DNA from: Pseudomonas sp. Bc-h
Lineage (GTDB): Bacteria > Pseudomonadota > Gammaproteobacteria > Pseudomonadales > Pseudomonadaceae
Assembly: GCF_002080045.1 (NCBI RefSeq)
Contig: NZ_MUIN01000005.1
Location: forward strand, 144,362-208,361
Direction: 5' to 3'
Length of the DNA stretch: 64,000 nt
The position numbers and the translations under genes were made by a program. Each line of letters begins with the position of its first letter. Position 1 is the first letter of the stretch. The notes beneath the pieces were generated by a model. It did no database searches and had not been told where the DNA came from. It worked only from the letters and a program-made list of their open reading frames with translations. Positions 1 to 8,499 of this stretch are shown here, one piece after another.

Positions 1-90
1 GAAGACCCGGATCGAATGCAATTGATCGTCTTCCCAAATGGCAAAACGAGCATTTGTGCCGCCGATATCACCCACCATCGCCAATGTCAC
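1..90 (-). CDS. glk: Glucokinase, 5' end only (cut by window start)
   Basis: Glucokinase phosphorylates glucose to glucose-6-phosphate in the cytoplasm, feeding the Entner-Doudoroff route. Only the first 30 codons are present. The frame opens at a GTG (positions 90-88) whose GTGA overlaps the TGA stop of edd, typical of translational coupling. The encoded start reads [19 protein letters not shown], and [10 protein letters not shown] is the phosphate-1 (ATP-binding) signature of bacterial glucokinases. An internal ATG at codon 5 is an alternative start. The order edd-glk on one strand is the usual Pseudomonas arrangement. The rest of the gene lies outside the window, so intactness cannot be judged. 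Confidence 0.85.
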   Translation of the reverse strand, partial: MTLAMVGDIGGTNARFAIWEDDQLHSIRVF

Positions 91-1913
91 TTGAGCGTCT
101 CCAGATTCGTAGTGAAGGCGCTGGCGCCCTTCTCTGCCGAGCTGAAGGCCATGCGCATGAAACCGAACAGCTCGCGTCCAGTGCCCACGTTATGGGACAG
201 ACTTCCGATTGCCGGCTCTCTGGCCGCCAATTCTGCCGGTTCGACCAGAACTTGCAACGTCCCTTTCACGCCATCTACCCGAATGACGTCCCCATCCCGC
301 ACAAGTGCCAATGGGCCACCATCGGACGCTTCAGGGCAAACGTGAATCGCTGCCGGGATTTTCCCCGAGGCGCCGGACATGCGGCCGTCGGTGATCAATG
401 CGACCTTGAAGCCACGATCCTGCAGCACGCCGAGGAACGGCGTCATTTTGTGCAACTCGGGCATGCCATTGGAGCGAGGGCCCTGGAAGCGCATGACCGC
501 AACAAAATCACACTCCAGCTCACCGGCCTTGAACGCATCGGCCAGATCTTGTTGGTCTTCGAATACCTTGGCCGGTGCTTCAACGATCTGATGCTCCAGC
601 GCCACCGCCGAAACCTTCATCACGCCTCGCCCAAGGTTGCCTTCCATCACACGCAGGCCGCCTTCCGGGGAGAACGGGCGAGCGATCGGACGCAGGATGT
701 TTTCGTCCAGGCTCTCGATCGGGCCGTCACGCCATACCAGCTTGCCATCGTCGAGGAACGGCTCCTGGGTGTAGCGACGAAGGCCACGGCCCACCACGGT
801 ATTGACGTCTTCGTGAAGCAAACCGGCATCAAGCAATTCGCGGATCAGGAACGACATCCCGCCTGCTGCCTGGAAGTGGTTGATGTCGGCTTTGCCGTTT
901 GGATAAACGTGAGTCAGGGTCGGCACGACTTCCGACAAGTCGGCCATGTCCTGCCAGGTCAACTGAATGCCTGCGCACTGCGCGATGGCTGGCATGTGCA
1001 GTGTGTGGTTGGTGGAGCCACCCGTCGCGTGCAGGGCAACAATCGAGTTGACCAGCGAACGCTCGTCCACAATCTCTCCGAGTGGGATGAATTCGCCGCT
1101 CTGCTTTGTCAGACGCGTTACCTGGAAAGCCGCTTCGCGGGTCAGGGCATCGCGCAGCGGTGTGTAGGGATTGACGAAGGAGGCGCCTGGCAAGTGCAGC
1201 CCCATGACTTCCATGAGCAGCTGGTTGGTGTTCGCCGTGCCATAGAACGTGCAGGTGCCCGGGCCGTGGTAGGACTTCATTTCAGAGTCCAGCAGCTCCT
1301 CGCGGGTCGCCTTGCCTTCGGCGTAACGCTGCCGCACGTCGGCTTTTTCTTTGTTGGAAATGCCCGACACCATCGGTCCACCCGGCACAAAGATCGTCGG
1401 CAGATGCCCGAAACGCAGGGAGCCCATCAGCAGCCCCGGCACAATCTTGTCGCAAATACCGAGCATCAGCGCCGCATCGAACATGTTGTGCGACAGGGCG
1501 ACCGCCGCTGCCATCGCAATGACTTCCCGGCTGGCGATACTCAGTTCCATGCCCGGCTCGCCCTGGGTCACGCCATCGCACATGGCCGGCACACCGCCCG
1601 CGAACTGACCGACCGAGCCGATTTCACGCAGGGCCTTTTTGATCTGTTCGGGAAAGTGTTCGTACGGCTGATGCGCCGAAAGCATGTCGTTGTACGAGGA
1701 AACGATGGCGACGTTGGCCGCGTTCATCATGCGCAGGCTGTTCTTGTCTTCGGTGCCACACGCCGCGACGCCATGGGCGAAGTTGGCGCATTGCAGTTTG
1801 CCACGCATCGGTCCGTCGCTCGCCGCGCCCCGGATCAGTTGCAGATAGCGCTGACGGGTTTCACGGCTGCGAGCGATCAGCCGTTCGGTTACCTCAAGGA
1901 CGCGGGGATGCAT
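87..1913 (-). CDS. edd: 6-phosphogluconate dehydratase
   Basis: Cytoplasmic Fe-S dehydratase of the Entner-Doudoroff pathway (6-phosphogluconate to 2-keto-3-deoxy-6-phosphogluconate). The 608-residue product has the usual family length. It shows IlvD/Edd landmarks: an [14 protein letters not shown] block near the N-terminus and the [11 protein letters not shown] signature. The frame stays open about 36 codons further upstream, but the ATG at 1913 ([12 protein letters not shown]) has a GGAG about 9 bases upstream and gives the standard N-terminus. An ATG two codons earlier (1919) is too close to that GGAG. The gene overlaps glk downstream and is divergent from gap, with two HexR-type boxes in between, so it is probably induced when KDPG releases HexR. 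Confidence 0.97.
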   Translation of the reverse strand: MHPRVLEVTERLIARSRETRQRYLQLIRGAASDGPMRGKLQCANFAHGVAACGTEDKNSLRMMNAANVAIVSSYNDMLSAHQPYEHFPEQIKKALREIGSVGQFAGGVPAMCDGVTQGEPGMELSIASREVIAMAAAVALSHNMFDAALMLGICDKIVPGLLMGSLRFGHLPTIFVPGGPMVSGISNKEKADVRQRYAEGKATREELLDSEMKSYHGPGTCTFYGTANTNQLLMEVMGLHLPGASFVNPYTPLRDALTREAAFQVTRLTKQSGEFIPLGEIVDERSLVNSIVALHATGGSTNHTLHMPAIAQCAGIQLTWQDMADLSEVVPTLTHVYPNGKADINHFQAAGGMSFLIRELLDAGLLHEDVNTVVGRGLRRYTQEPFLDDGKLVWRDGPIESLDENILRPIARPFSPEGGLRVMEGNLGRGVMKVSAVALEHQIVEAPAKVFEDQQDLADAFKAGELECDFVAVMRFQGPRSNGMPELHKMTPFLGVLQDRGFKVALITDGRMSGASGKIPAAIHVCPEASDGGPLALVRDGDVIRVDGVKGTLQVLVEPAELAAREPAIGSLSHNVGTGRELFGFMRMAFSSAEKGASAFTTNLETLK

Positions 1914-2050
1914 TGTCATGAACTCCAGGCTAGCGGATGTGGTCACCCGTTCAGGCCCTTTCAAAACTGGTGACAATTCGCGGCCTTGAAGAAACGCTTC
2001 AGCAAAGGCTTTGATTTTCAAACAGTTGAAACGGCTTTACGGGTTTCTAT

Positions 2051-2065
2051 TTGTAGATAAAACAA
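2051..2065. promoter_or_regulatory. Candidate HexR operator 1 (TTGT-N7-ACAA)
   Basis: The sequence reads TTGT, seven bases, ACAA, matching the palindromic HexR recognition motif remembered from P. putida (TTGT-N7/8-ACAA). It lies in the edd/gap divergent intergenic region, closer to edd. HexR represses edd and gap-1 until bound by KDPG. Binding here is inferred. Confidence 0.7.
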
Positions 2066-2112
2066 AATACTGCCACTAAAAGGGCTTGTTTTCTATTTTT
2101 ATGAGAATAATC

Positions 2113-2127
2113 TTGTAATTCCAACAA
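2113..2127. promoter_or_regulatory. Candidate HexR operator 2 (TTGT-N7-ACAA)
   Basis: A second exact TTGT-N7-ACAA palindrome lies 22 bases before the gap start codon and 62 bases from the first box. Its position would let a bound repressor block the gap promoter or early transcription, while box 1 would serve edd. Function is inferred from motif and location. Confidence 0.65.
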
Positions 2128-2149
2128 CAAATTTACTGAGGACGGGTGT

Positions 2150-3151
2150 ATGACTCTCCGCATCGCAATCAATGGCTTTGGCCGAATCGGCCGCAACGTC
2201 CTACGTGCACTCTATACCCAAGGCTACCGTCAGGACCTGCAAGTCGTCGCCATCAACGATCTGGGCGATAGCGAGATCAACGCCCACCTCCTCAAATACG
2301 ACACGGTTCACGGCCCGTTCGACGGCACCGTGGAGCACGACAAGGAAAGCCTGACGGTCAATGGTGACCGTATTTCGGTCAGCGCCATTCGCAACCCGGC
2401 CGAGCTTCCGTGGAAGTCCGAGAACATCGACGTCGTATTTGAATGCACCGGCCTGTTCACCGACCGCAACAAGGCTGCCGCGCACATCACCGCCGGCGCC
2501 AAGAAGGTCATTATCTCAGCCCCGGCCAAGGGCGCAGACGCTACTGTGGTGTATGGCGTCAACCATGACGTGCTGCGTCAGTCCCACCAGGTCATTTCCA
2601 ACGCCTCGTGCACCACCAACTGCCTGGCGCCTGTCGCACAAGTGCTGAACCGCGAACTGGGCATCGAAAGCGGCTTGATGACCACAATTCACGCTTACAC
2701 CAACGACCAGAACCTGATCGACGTCTACCACACCGACCCATACCGCGCGCGCTCGGCCACTCAGTCGATGATCCCGAGCAAGACTGGCGCCGCCGAGGCC
2801 GTCGGCCTGGTACTGCCGGAACTGGCAGGCAAGCTGACCGGCATGGCGGTTCGGGTTCCCGTGATCAACGTATCGCTGGTAGACCTGACCATTCAGCTCA
2901 AACGCGATGCGACCGCCGATGAAGTCAACGCGATCATGAAAGAAGCCGCGCAGCACTCGAAGATCCTGGGCTACAACACCCTGCCGCTGGTGTCCCACGA
3001 CTTCAACCACAATCCGCTGTCGTCGATTTTCGATGCGAACCACACCAAAGTGAGTGGTCGCTTGCTGAAAGTGCTGGCCTGGTACGACAACGAGTGGGGC
3101 TTCTCCAACCGTATGCTGGATAACTGCCTGGCGTTGATGAACGCGGAATAA
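2150..3151 (+). CDS. gap: Glyceraldehyde-3-phosphate dehydrogenase, type I
   Basis: Catalyses NAD(P)-dependent oxidative phosphorylation of glyceraldehyde-3-phosphate to 1,3-bisphosphoglycerate. The 333-residue product starts with the Rossmann nucleotide-binding sequence [13 protein letters not shown]. It carries the catalytic segment [12 protein letters not shown] with the nucleophile Cys154, and the C-terminal [12 protein letters not shown] block. Length is standard. The start ATG is preceded by GAGG at good spacing. It is divergent from edd and shares the two HexR-type sites, which marks it as the Entner-Doudoroff-linked paralog (gap-1 of pseudomonads). A REP pair follows the stop. Confidence 0.97.
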   Translation: MTLRIAINGFGRIGRNVLRALYTQGYRQDLQVVAINDLGDSEINAHLLKYDTVHGPFDGTVEHDKESLTVNGDRISVSAIRNPAELPWKSENIDVVFECTGLFTDRNKAAAHITAGAKKVIISAPAKGADATVVYGVNHDVLRQSHQVISNASCTTNCLAPVAQVLNRELGIESGLMTTIHAYTNDQNLIDVYHTDPYRARSATQSMIPSKTGAAEAVGLVLPELAGKLTGMAVRVPVINVSLVDLTIQLKRDATADEVNAIMKEAAQHSKILGYNTLPLVSHDFNHNPLSSIFDANHTKVSGRLLKVLAWYDNEWGFSNRMLDNCLALMNAE

Positions 3152-3183
3152 GCAGTCCGAAGGCATGTATTCATGCCCTTACC

Positions 3184-3252
3184 CTGTAGCAGTCCGGCTT
3201 GCCGGCGCAGCGTTCTGAAGATCGCTACCGCCGGCAAGCCGGACGGCTACAG
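3184..3252. repeat. REP/BIME pair, family A copy 1
   Basis: Two inverted arms (CTGTAGCAGTCCGGCTTGCC at the left, its near-complement at the right) separated by about 20 bases form a long stem-loop after gap. The same arm sequence recurs at 14663, 18567, 23638 and 47416. This is a Pseudomonas REP-type intergenic palindrome and may also end transcription of gap. Confidence 0.85.
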
Positions 3253-3349
3253 AGACTGGGTCATGTCCGTGGAAGATTGCGCGTCGGCGACCGTCTAAAA
3301 CGCGGCTCTTTACAAATTCTTTGCAACTTCCCACCTTGCCAAGTCGGTA

Positions 3350-3368
3350 GATGATAAGCATTATCATT
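3350..3368. promoter_or_regulatory. Fur box upstream of ECF sigma gene
   Basis: GATGATAAGCATTATCATT matches the 19-base Fur consensus (GATAATGATAATCATTATC) at most positions and is close to palindromic. It ends 26 bases before the sigma-factor start codon, where Fur-Fe would block transcription. This makes the sigma/anti-sigma pair iron-repressed. Confidence 0.85.
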
Positions 3369-3394
3369 CGCTGAATTTCTGGTCGGGTATCCCT

Positions 3395-3910
3395 GTGAGT
3401 CAGTCGCACTTCAATGACGTTTTCCTGGCAAGGCGAACGATTCTGCTGCGCACTTTGCAACGCATGGTCCGCAATCCCAGCACCGCCGAGGATTTGCTGC
3501 AGGAAACCTACCTGCGGGTGACCCGTGCGCTGGGCGAGCGAGCCATCGATCATCTCGAGCCTTTCGTGTTTCAGACCGCACGTAACCTGGCGCTGGATCA
3601 CCTGCGAGCCAAACGCATTCATGCGCGCACCATCGTCGACGATGCGCCTATCGCCGATATCTACAACGTCGTTGCGCCCGATGCTGCACTAGAGGATGCC
3701 GCCCACGCCAATCGCGTGCTGCAAAGCCTCAACGCCAGCCTGGAAAAGCTCACGCCCCGACAGCAGAAAATCTTTACCCTGAGTCGACTCAACGGTTGCA
3801 GCTACCTGGAAATCGCCGAGCAGTTGGGCGTTTCCGCCAGCACCGTACAAAAGGAACTCAAGCTGATCATGGCGATATGCGTCGGGGTTGCTGCCCGGCT
3901 CGAACGCTGA
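3395..3910 (+). CDS. ECF sigma factor, FecI type (iron/heme signalling)
   Basis: Extracytoplasmic-function sigma factor of 171 residues that would direct RNA polymerase to the heme-receptor promoter. Region 2 is seen around residues 10-75 (AEDLLQETYLRV, then FVFQTARNLALDHLR). Region 4 follows around 115-165, with the helix-turn-helix YLEIAEQLGVSASTVQKELK. The start is a GTG shortly after a Fur box, so it should be expressed under iron limitation. The next genes are a FecR-type anti-sigma and an STN-containing receptor, the three parts of a cell-surface-signalling system. The arrangement recalls HasI/HasS/HasR, but no symbol is assigned because the inducing ligand is not proven. Confidence 0.9.
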   Translation: MSQSHFNDVFLARRTILLRTLQRMVRNPSTAEDLLQETYLRVTRALGERAIDHLEPFVFQTARNLALDHLRAKRIHARTIVDDAPIADIYNVVAPDAALEDAAHANRVLQSLNASLEKLTPRQQKIFTLSRLNGCSYLEIAEQLGVSASTVQKELKLIMAICVGVAARLER

Positions 3911-4008
3911 TGAGAGCGGCTTGATCCATAATCCATAAGAAAACCGGCGGCAATGCGGCGACCCTCTCGCTAAACTCCCGCCCCACACCGTGTATCCGAG
4001 GACGCTCC

Positions 4009-4974
4009 TTGACGGACTCTCACTCACCTGGCCCGCGTCAGGCAGCCGATGTGCTGAATGACGACGCCATGGATCAGGCACTGAACTGGCTGATCGAACT
4101 GGAAGGCGCCGACGCCGGACAGCAAGCCCGTTTTCAGGACTGGCTTGCGGCCGACCCTGCCCATGGCGAAGCATTCGCCAAAGCCGAGGCTGCCTGGAAT
4201 TCGCAACCGGTACTGGAAGCCGCTGTGAAAATGGCCACGCCGAAAAAGCCCTCGGTGTTGCGCCGCCTGCGCCCACACTGGGTACCGCTCGCGACTGCTG
4301 CCGTGCTTTTGCTGGGCTTGTTCAACTTCAGCGACTTGCCCCTGCGCCTCAAGGCCGATCACCTGACAGTCGCCGGAGAGCGCCAGCGGTTGGAGCTTTC
4401 GGATGGTTCGAAGGTACTACTCAATACTCGATCTGCATTCTCCAGCGACCTCGACGACCGCCAACGGATCGCTCGGCTTTACCAAGGTGAAGCGTTCTTC
4501 GAAGTGCCCACAGCCAAGGGGCTGCCCCTGGAAGTCGAAGCCGGCCCGGTGCGCATGAGCGCCAGCAGCACCGCCTTCGCCGTGCGCTATCTGGATGGCG
4601 TGGCGCAGATCCAAGTCGAGCGTGGCGCAGTGAATGTGCAGGCGACCAAGGGCAACTCTCAGGTCAGCCTCGGTGCGGGCGACAGTCTGCGGGTCGGCCC
4701 CGAAGGTTTCGGCCATCGTGAAAAGATCGACCAGAGCAAAGACCTCGCTTGGGTTCAGGGCCGCTTGATCTTCGATAACTGCCCGCTGAGCGAAGTGCTC
4801 GCCGAATTACGCCGCTACTACCCCGGCTGGATCGTCAATGCCAATACCCGACTGGATCAGGTCGCGGTGACCGGAAATTACCGCCTGGACAACCCCATCG
4901 ATGTGGTCCGCTCCCTCGCCCAGATCACGTCTGCGCGCCTGCACGAATTGCCAGCGCTGGTGATTCTCAATTGA
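4009..4974 (+). CDS. FecR-family anti-sigma / signal-relay protein
   Basis: Inner-membrane regulator that holds the adjacent ECF sigma factor until the outer-membrane receptor signals. The product has 321 residues: a cytoplasmic DUF4880-like N-terminus (about 20-65, ALNWLIELEGAD...FQDWLAADP), one transmembrane segment at about 91-107, a periplasmic FecR domain (about 115-210), and a C-terminal region (about 250-321) with the fold pattern of a secretin/STN-type domain. The start is a TTG with GAGG seven bases upstream. The first in-frame ATG is codon 21 and would cut into the sigma-binding domain. It lies 98 bases after the sigma gene and 121 bases before the receptor. Confidence 0.9.
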   Translation: MTDSHSPGPRQAADVLNDDAMDQALNWLIELEGADAGQQARFQDWLAADPAHGEAFAKAEAAWNSQPVLEAAVKMATPKKPSVLRRLRPHWVPLATAAVLLLGLFNFSDLPLRLKADHLTVAGERQRLELSDGSKVLLNTRSAFSSDLDDRQRIARLYQGEAFFEVPTAKGLPLEVEAGPVRMSASSTAFAVRYLDGVAQIQVERGAVNVQATKGNSQVSLGAGDSLRVGPEGFGHREKIDQSKDLAWVQGRLIFDNCPLSEVLAELRRYYPGWIVNANTRLDQVAVTGNYRLDNPIDVVRSLAQITSARLHELPALVILN

Positions 4975-5027
4975 GAATAATTATTTTTACGCGATAGCCG
5001 TTCGTCGTACGTCTCGTTATAGCCAAT

Positions 5028-5057
5028 GCAAGTGATTCCTATTACTAAAGCACTTGC
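5028..5057. promoter_or_regulatory. Inverted repeat in the receptor leader
   Basis: GCAAGTG (5028-5034) and CACTTGC (5051-5057) form a perfect 7-bp inverted repeat with a 16-base loop, ending 38 bases before the receptor ATG. An AT-rich stretch at 4972-4987 (GAGAATAATTATTTT) resembles a weak Fur-type sequence. Either could tune receptor expression; no function is established. Confidence 0.35.
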
Positions 5058-5095
5058 CAACACTACAACGACCCGTACGACAGGGAGCGCTTTCG

Positions 5096-7684
5096 ATGCT
5101 GTCCACGTTCACCCCCGCCACATCCGACTCACCCGGGACCACCCGTAATTTCGCTCTTTCGCTGCTGACCATCGCGGTATTCGCCGCCGGTCTTCACAGC
5201 GCGCCGATCATCGCCGCCGAACAACCGGCTCGCGTCGCAGGCAGCTATCCGTTCTCGATCAAGCAACAACCGCTGGTGTCGGCCTTGAACGAGTTCAGCA
5301 AAGTCACAGGCTGGCAGGTGGGCATGTCTTCGGATCTGGCGAAGAACGTCACCTCACCAGGCGTCAGCGGCACGATGTCGGCGGAAAAAGCACTGGATCG
5401 CCTGCTGGCGGGCAGCAACATTGGCTACCGCAGCCTGGGCAACAATAACGTCGTACTGGAAAAACGCAGCAGCACCGGCGCGCTGGCTCTGGAACAGGTC
5501 ACCGTCAGTGCGACCCGTCAGGCACAGTCGGTGGACTCGGTTCCCAGCACCGTCACTGTGCGAGACCGTACAGACCTGGATCGGCAGAACGTCAACAACA
5601 TTCGTGATCTGGTGCGCTATGAGCCCGGCGTCTCCGTAGGCGGCGCCGGTCAGCGCGCAGGCACCAGCGGCTACAACATTCGCGGTATCGACGGCGACCG
5701 GATCCTGACTCAGGTCGACGGCGTGGAAGTGCCGGACAACTACTTTTCCGGCCCTTACGCCAACACCCATCGCAACTACGTCGACCCGGAAATCATCAAG
5801 CGCGTGGAGATCCTGCGCGGTCCGGCGTCGGCCCTTTATGGCAGCAGCGCCATCGGCGGCGCCGTCAGCTATTACACGCTGGATCCGGAAGACATCATCA
5901 AACCGGGCAAAGACATCGGCGCACGCCTTAAAACCGGCTACAGCTCGGCGGACGACAGCTGGCTGAACTCGGCAACTGTTGCAGGGCGCGAAGGCGAGTT
6001 CGATGGCTTGCTGCACGTCAGCCAGCGCAATGGCCGCGAAACCGAATCCTACGGCGAGCACGGCGGGACTGGTCTGGGCCGCACCGCCGCCAACCCTGAA
6101 GACGTGCGCGCCACCAACGTGCTGGCCAAACTGGGCTGGAACTACGGTGATGACGATCGGCTGGCGTTCACCTACGAGAAGTACAAGGACGACACGCACA
6201 CCAACCAGAAGAGCGCAGTCGGCGGGCCATTCACAGGTGGTCGCGGCTTCGGCTTCTATCGCGGACGCGAAGGCAACGACGTGATCACCCGCGAGCGCTT
6301 CGGCCTGGAAAACAGCTTCGCGCTGGACAGCTTGTTGGTGGACAACGTCAAGTGGAGCCTGAATTATCAGATCGCCAAGACCGATCAGGACACCATCGAG
6401 CGCTATGTGCCCGGCAGCCGCGATGTCTGGCGTACCCGCGACACTTATTACAAAGAACGTCAGTGGATCTTCGATGCTCAGCTGGACAAGGCTTTCAGCA
6501 TCGGCGACACCGAGCACCTGCTGACCTACGGCACCACCCTCAAGCAGCAGAAAGTCACTGGCGAGCGCAGTGGCACCGCGACCTGCGCCGCCGTGCTGGG
6601 CACCTGCCGTACCATCGGCGCGCCGAGCCCGACAGCATCGGACAGCCTGGCGCCGACCAGCGACTTCCCGGACCCGACCATTAACACCTACGCCGTGTTC
6701 GCTCAGGACCAGATCAAGTGGGGCGACTGGACCTTCATGCCCGGCGCGCGATACGACTACACCACGCTCGATCCGCATGTCACCGATGAATTTCTGCGCG
6801 CGGTCAGCCTGACCAGCGCGGACCAGTTCAACGACAAAGAGAAAAAATGGCATCGTCTCTCGCCGAAACTGGGCGTCACCTATGCCATCGATGATGCCTA
6901 CACCTGGTACGGCCAGTACGCCGAAGGTTTCCGTACGCCAAGCGCCAAGGCGCTGTATGGCCGCTTCGAAAACCTCAACACCGGTTATATCGTCGAGCCT
7001 AACCCGGACCTTGAGCCGGAGAAGAGCAAGAGTTACGAAACGGGGCTGCGTGGCCGCTTCGACGAGGGCTCGTTCGACGTTGCGGTGTTCTACAACAAAT
7101 ACCGCGACTTCATCAACGAAGACGCCATTCAGCCGGCGACCTCGACCGAAGCGGTGTTCCAGTCCAACAACATCAAGCACGCCACCATCAAGGGCGTGGA
7201 GCTGAAGGGACGTCTGAACCTCGACAGTTTCGGCGCACCACAAGGCCTGTACACCCAAGGTTCCGTGGCCTATCTGTACGGCCGCAACGATGACACTGGC
7301 CAGCCGATCAACAGCGTGAACCCACTGACCGGCGTGTTCGGGCTGGGTTACGACCAGGACAACTACGGTGGCTTGCTCAGCTGGACCCTGGTCAAACGCA
7401 AGACCCGTGTGGACGACACCAACTTCCACGCGCCGGACGGCTCCTCGACTCAGTTCAAGACGCCGGGCTTCGGCCTGCTGGACCTGACCGGTTTCTACAA
7501 AGTGACCGACGATGTGACCGTCAGCGGCGGGCTGTACAACCTGGCCGACAAGAAATACTGGCTGTGGGATGACGTGCGCGGTTACGACGGTGTCGGCGAA
7601 GCAGGCGTAACCGCGCCTGCCAGCCTCGATCGCCTGACCCAGCCGGGCCGCAATTTCGCGATCAATCTGGTGTGGGATATCTAA
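5096..7684 (+). CDS. TonB-dependent heme/hemoprotein receptor with STN signalling domain
   Basis: Outer-membrane receptor of 862 residues. After a signal peptide (cleavage after about residue 40, SAPIIAAEQ), an STN domain (about 50-105) would contact the FecR protein. Then come a TonB plug (about 125-235, EILRGPASALYGSSAIGGAV) and a 22-strand barrel ending in the aromatic LVWDI. FRTP (about residue 612) and NPDL (about 636) correspond to the FRAP and NPNL motifs of heme receptors, but the His expected between them is absent. The ATG at 5096 has GGAG 8 bases upstream; a TTG 14 codons earlier is less likely. The heme oxygenase downstream supports a heme role. Resembles HasR/PhuR; no hasA hemophore gene is in the window. 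Confidence 0.9.
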   Translation: MLSTFTPATSDSPGTTRNFALSLLTIAVFAAGLHSAPIIAAEQPARVAGSYPFSIKQQPLVSALNEFSKVTGWQVGMSSDLAKNVTSPGVSGTMSAEKALDRLLAGSNIGYRSLGNNNVVLEKRSSTGALALEQVTVSATRQAQSVDSVPSTVTVRDRTDLDRQNVNNIRDLVRYEPGVSVGGAGQRAGTSGYNIRGIDGDRILTQVDGVEVPDNYFSGPYANTHRNYVDPEIIKRVEILRGPASALYGSSAIGGAVSYYTLDPEDIIKPGKDIGARLKTGYSSADDSWLNSATVAGREGEFDGLLHVSQRNGRETESYGEHGGTGLGRTAANPEDVRATNVLAKLGWNYGDDDRLAFTYEKYKDDTHTNQKSAVGGPFTGGRGFGFYRGREGNDVITRERFGLENSFALDSLLVDNVKWSLNYQIAKTDQDTIERYVPGSRDVWRTRDTYYKERQWIFDAQLDKAFSIGDTEHLLTYGTTLKQQKVTGERSGTATCAAVLGTCRTIGAPSPTASDSLAPTSDFPDPTINTYAVFAQDQIKWGDWTFMPGARYDYTTLDPHVTDEFLRAVSLTSADQFNDKEKKWHRLSPKLGVTYAIDDAYTWYGQYAEGFRTPSAKALYGRFENLNTGYIVEPNPDLEPEKSKSYETGLRGRFDEGSFDVAVFYNKYRDFINEDAIQPATSTEAVFQSNNIKHATIKGVELKGRLNLDSFGAPQGLYTQGSVAYLYGRNDDTGQPINSVNPLTGVFGLGYDQDNYGGLLSWTLVKRKTRVDDTNFHAPDGSSTQFKTPGFGLLDLTGFYKVTDDVTVSGGLYNLADKKYWLWDDVRGYDGVGEAGVTAPASLDRLTQPGRNFAINLVWDI

Positions 7685-7702
7685 AAGCCACGCCTCTGCG
7701 CG

Positions 7703-7732
7703 CTGTAGGAGCCGGCTTGCTGGCTCCCACAG
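7703..7732. repeat. Short palindromic repeat (GGAGCC...GGCTCC type)
   Basis: CTGTAGGAGCCGGCTTGCTG followed by GCTCCCACAG forms a compact hairpin between the receptor and heme oxygenase genes. A related element lies at 47509-47532. This is the common single-hairpin Pseudomonas intergenic repeat. Confidence 0.7.
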
Positions 7733-7803
7733 GTCGATTTTTTTACGCTCCAGGCCGGCTCGCTCGTCTCGTCTACAAGCGCCCTTTTCCCAAGGAAGAC
7801 ACC

Positions 7804-8403
7804 ATGTCTCAACATCCGATTCGTCGCTCACAGCGTCTGAACCAGATCACTCACGCCCCACATGAACAACTCGACAAGGCGGTCAAAGCCAATGCGCCGT
7901 TCGACACCCTGGCCAGCTACTGCCGTTTTCTCAGCGCGCAATATCTGTTTCAGCAAGAGCTCAAAGCGCTGTACACCGACCCGCAACTGATCGCACTGAT
8001 CGCCGATCTCCCCGAGCGTTGCCGGGCGGACCAGGCCAGCGCCGATCTGAATGACCTCGACACACCAATTCCCGCCCCTGTCGCGGGCGCAGTGGATCAT
8101 CCGCCGCTGGCCGAAGCGCTGGGGTGGCTGTTCGTGTCCGAAGGCTCCAAGCTGGGCGCAGCATTCCTGATCAAGCGTGCCGTGGCCCTGAACCTCAGCG
8201 AAACCTTCGGCGCCCGGCATCTGGGCGAGCTGGTCGGCGGTCGCGCCGAGGGCTGGAAACGCTTTATCCGGATCCTCGACGACCTGCCGTTCAGCGACGA
8301 ACAGGAGCAGCAGATCGACAAAGGCGCGGTCGCTGCATTCGAACGTTTCAATGTGCTGCTGGAACATGCCTATACGTCGGCTGCTGAAGCCGAACCTGCC
8401 TGA
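7804..8403 (+). CDS. Biliverdin-producing heme oxygenase
   Basis: Soluble cytoplasmic enzyme (199 residues) that opens the heme ring with O2 and electrons to give biliverdin, CO and Fe2+, releasing iron from imported heme. The N-terminal helix contains THAPHEQLD. By comparison with the proximal-helix pattern of HemO/PigA-type enzymes, His20 is the likely axial heme ligand. The distal helix segment ALGWLFVSEGSKLGAAFL has the expected Gly-rich kink. Start ATG at 7804 follows an AAGGA; the frame continues upstream into repeat DNA with no sensible start. It lies 119 bases after the heme receptor. Likely equivalent of hemO/pigA. Confidence 0.9.
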   Translation: MSQHPIRRSQRLNQITHAPHEQLDKAVKANAPFDTLASYCRFLSAQYLFQQELKALYTDPQLIALIADLPERCRADQASADLNDLDTPIPAPVAGAVDHPPLAEALGWLFVSEGSKLGAAFLIKRAVALNLSETFGARHLGELVGGRAEGWKRFIRILDDLPFSDEQEQQIDKGAVAAFERFNVLLEHAYTSAAEAEPA

Positions 8404-8417
8404 ACCCACGCCTTTTA

Positions 8418-8467
8418 CGCCCGGCGCTGTTAAGCTGGGCGCCTTTTCGAGGGGTAAAAACCCTCGA
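8418..8467 (+). terminator. Tandem stem-loops after heme oxygenase
   Basis: CGCCCGGC/GCTGGGCG forms one hairpin followed by CCTTTT, and TCGAGGG/CCCTCGA forms a second at 8447-8467. Together they look like a rho-independent terminator separating the heme operon from the DUF454 gene. Confidence 0.6.
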
Positions 8468-8499
8468 CGCACTTTTTCACCCGGCAGCACCCGAGACTC

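Noticed and set aside
54..1973. Plus-strand open frame across edd
   Set aside because: Shadow of edd; the minus strand encodes a complete, recognisable dehydratase.
5354..7831. A very long minus-strand open frame opposite the TonB receptor gene
   Set aside because: It mirrors the receptor reading frame in GC-rich DNA, has no ribosome site and no recognisable protein pattern; the plus-strand receptor is unmistakable.
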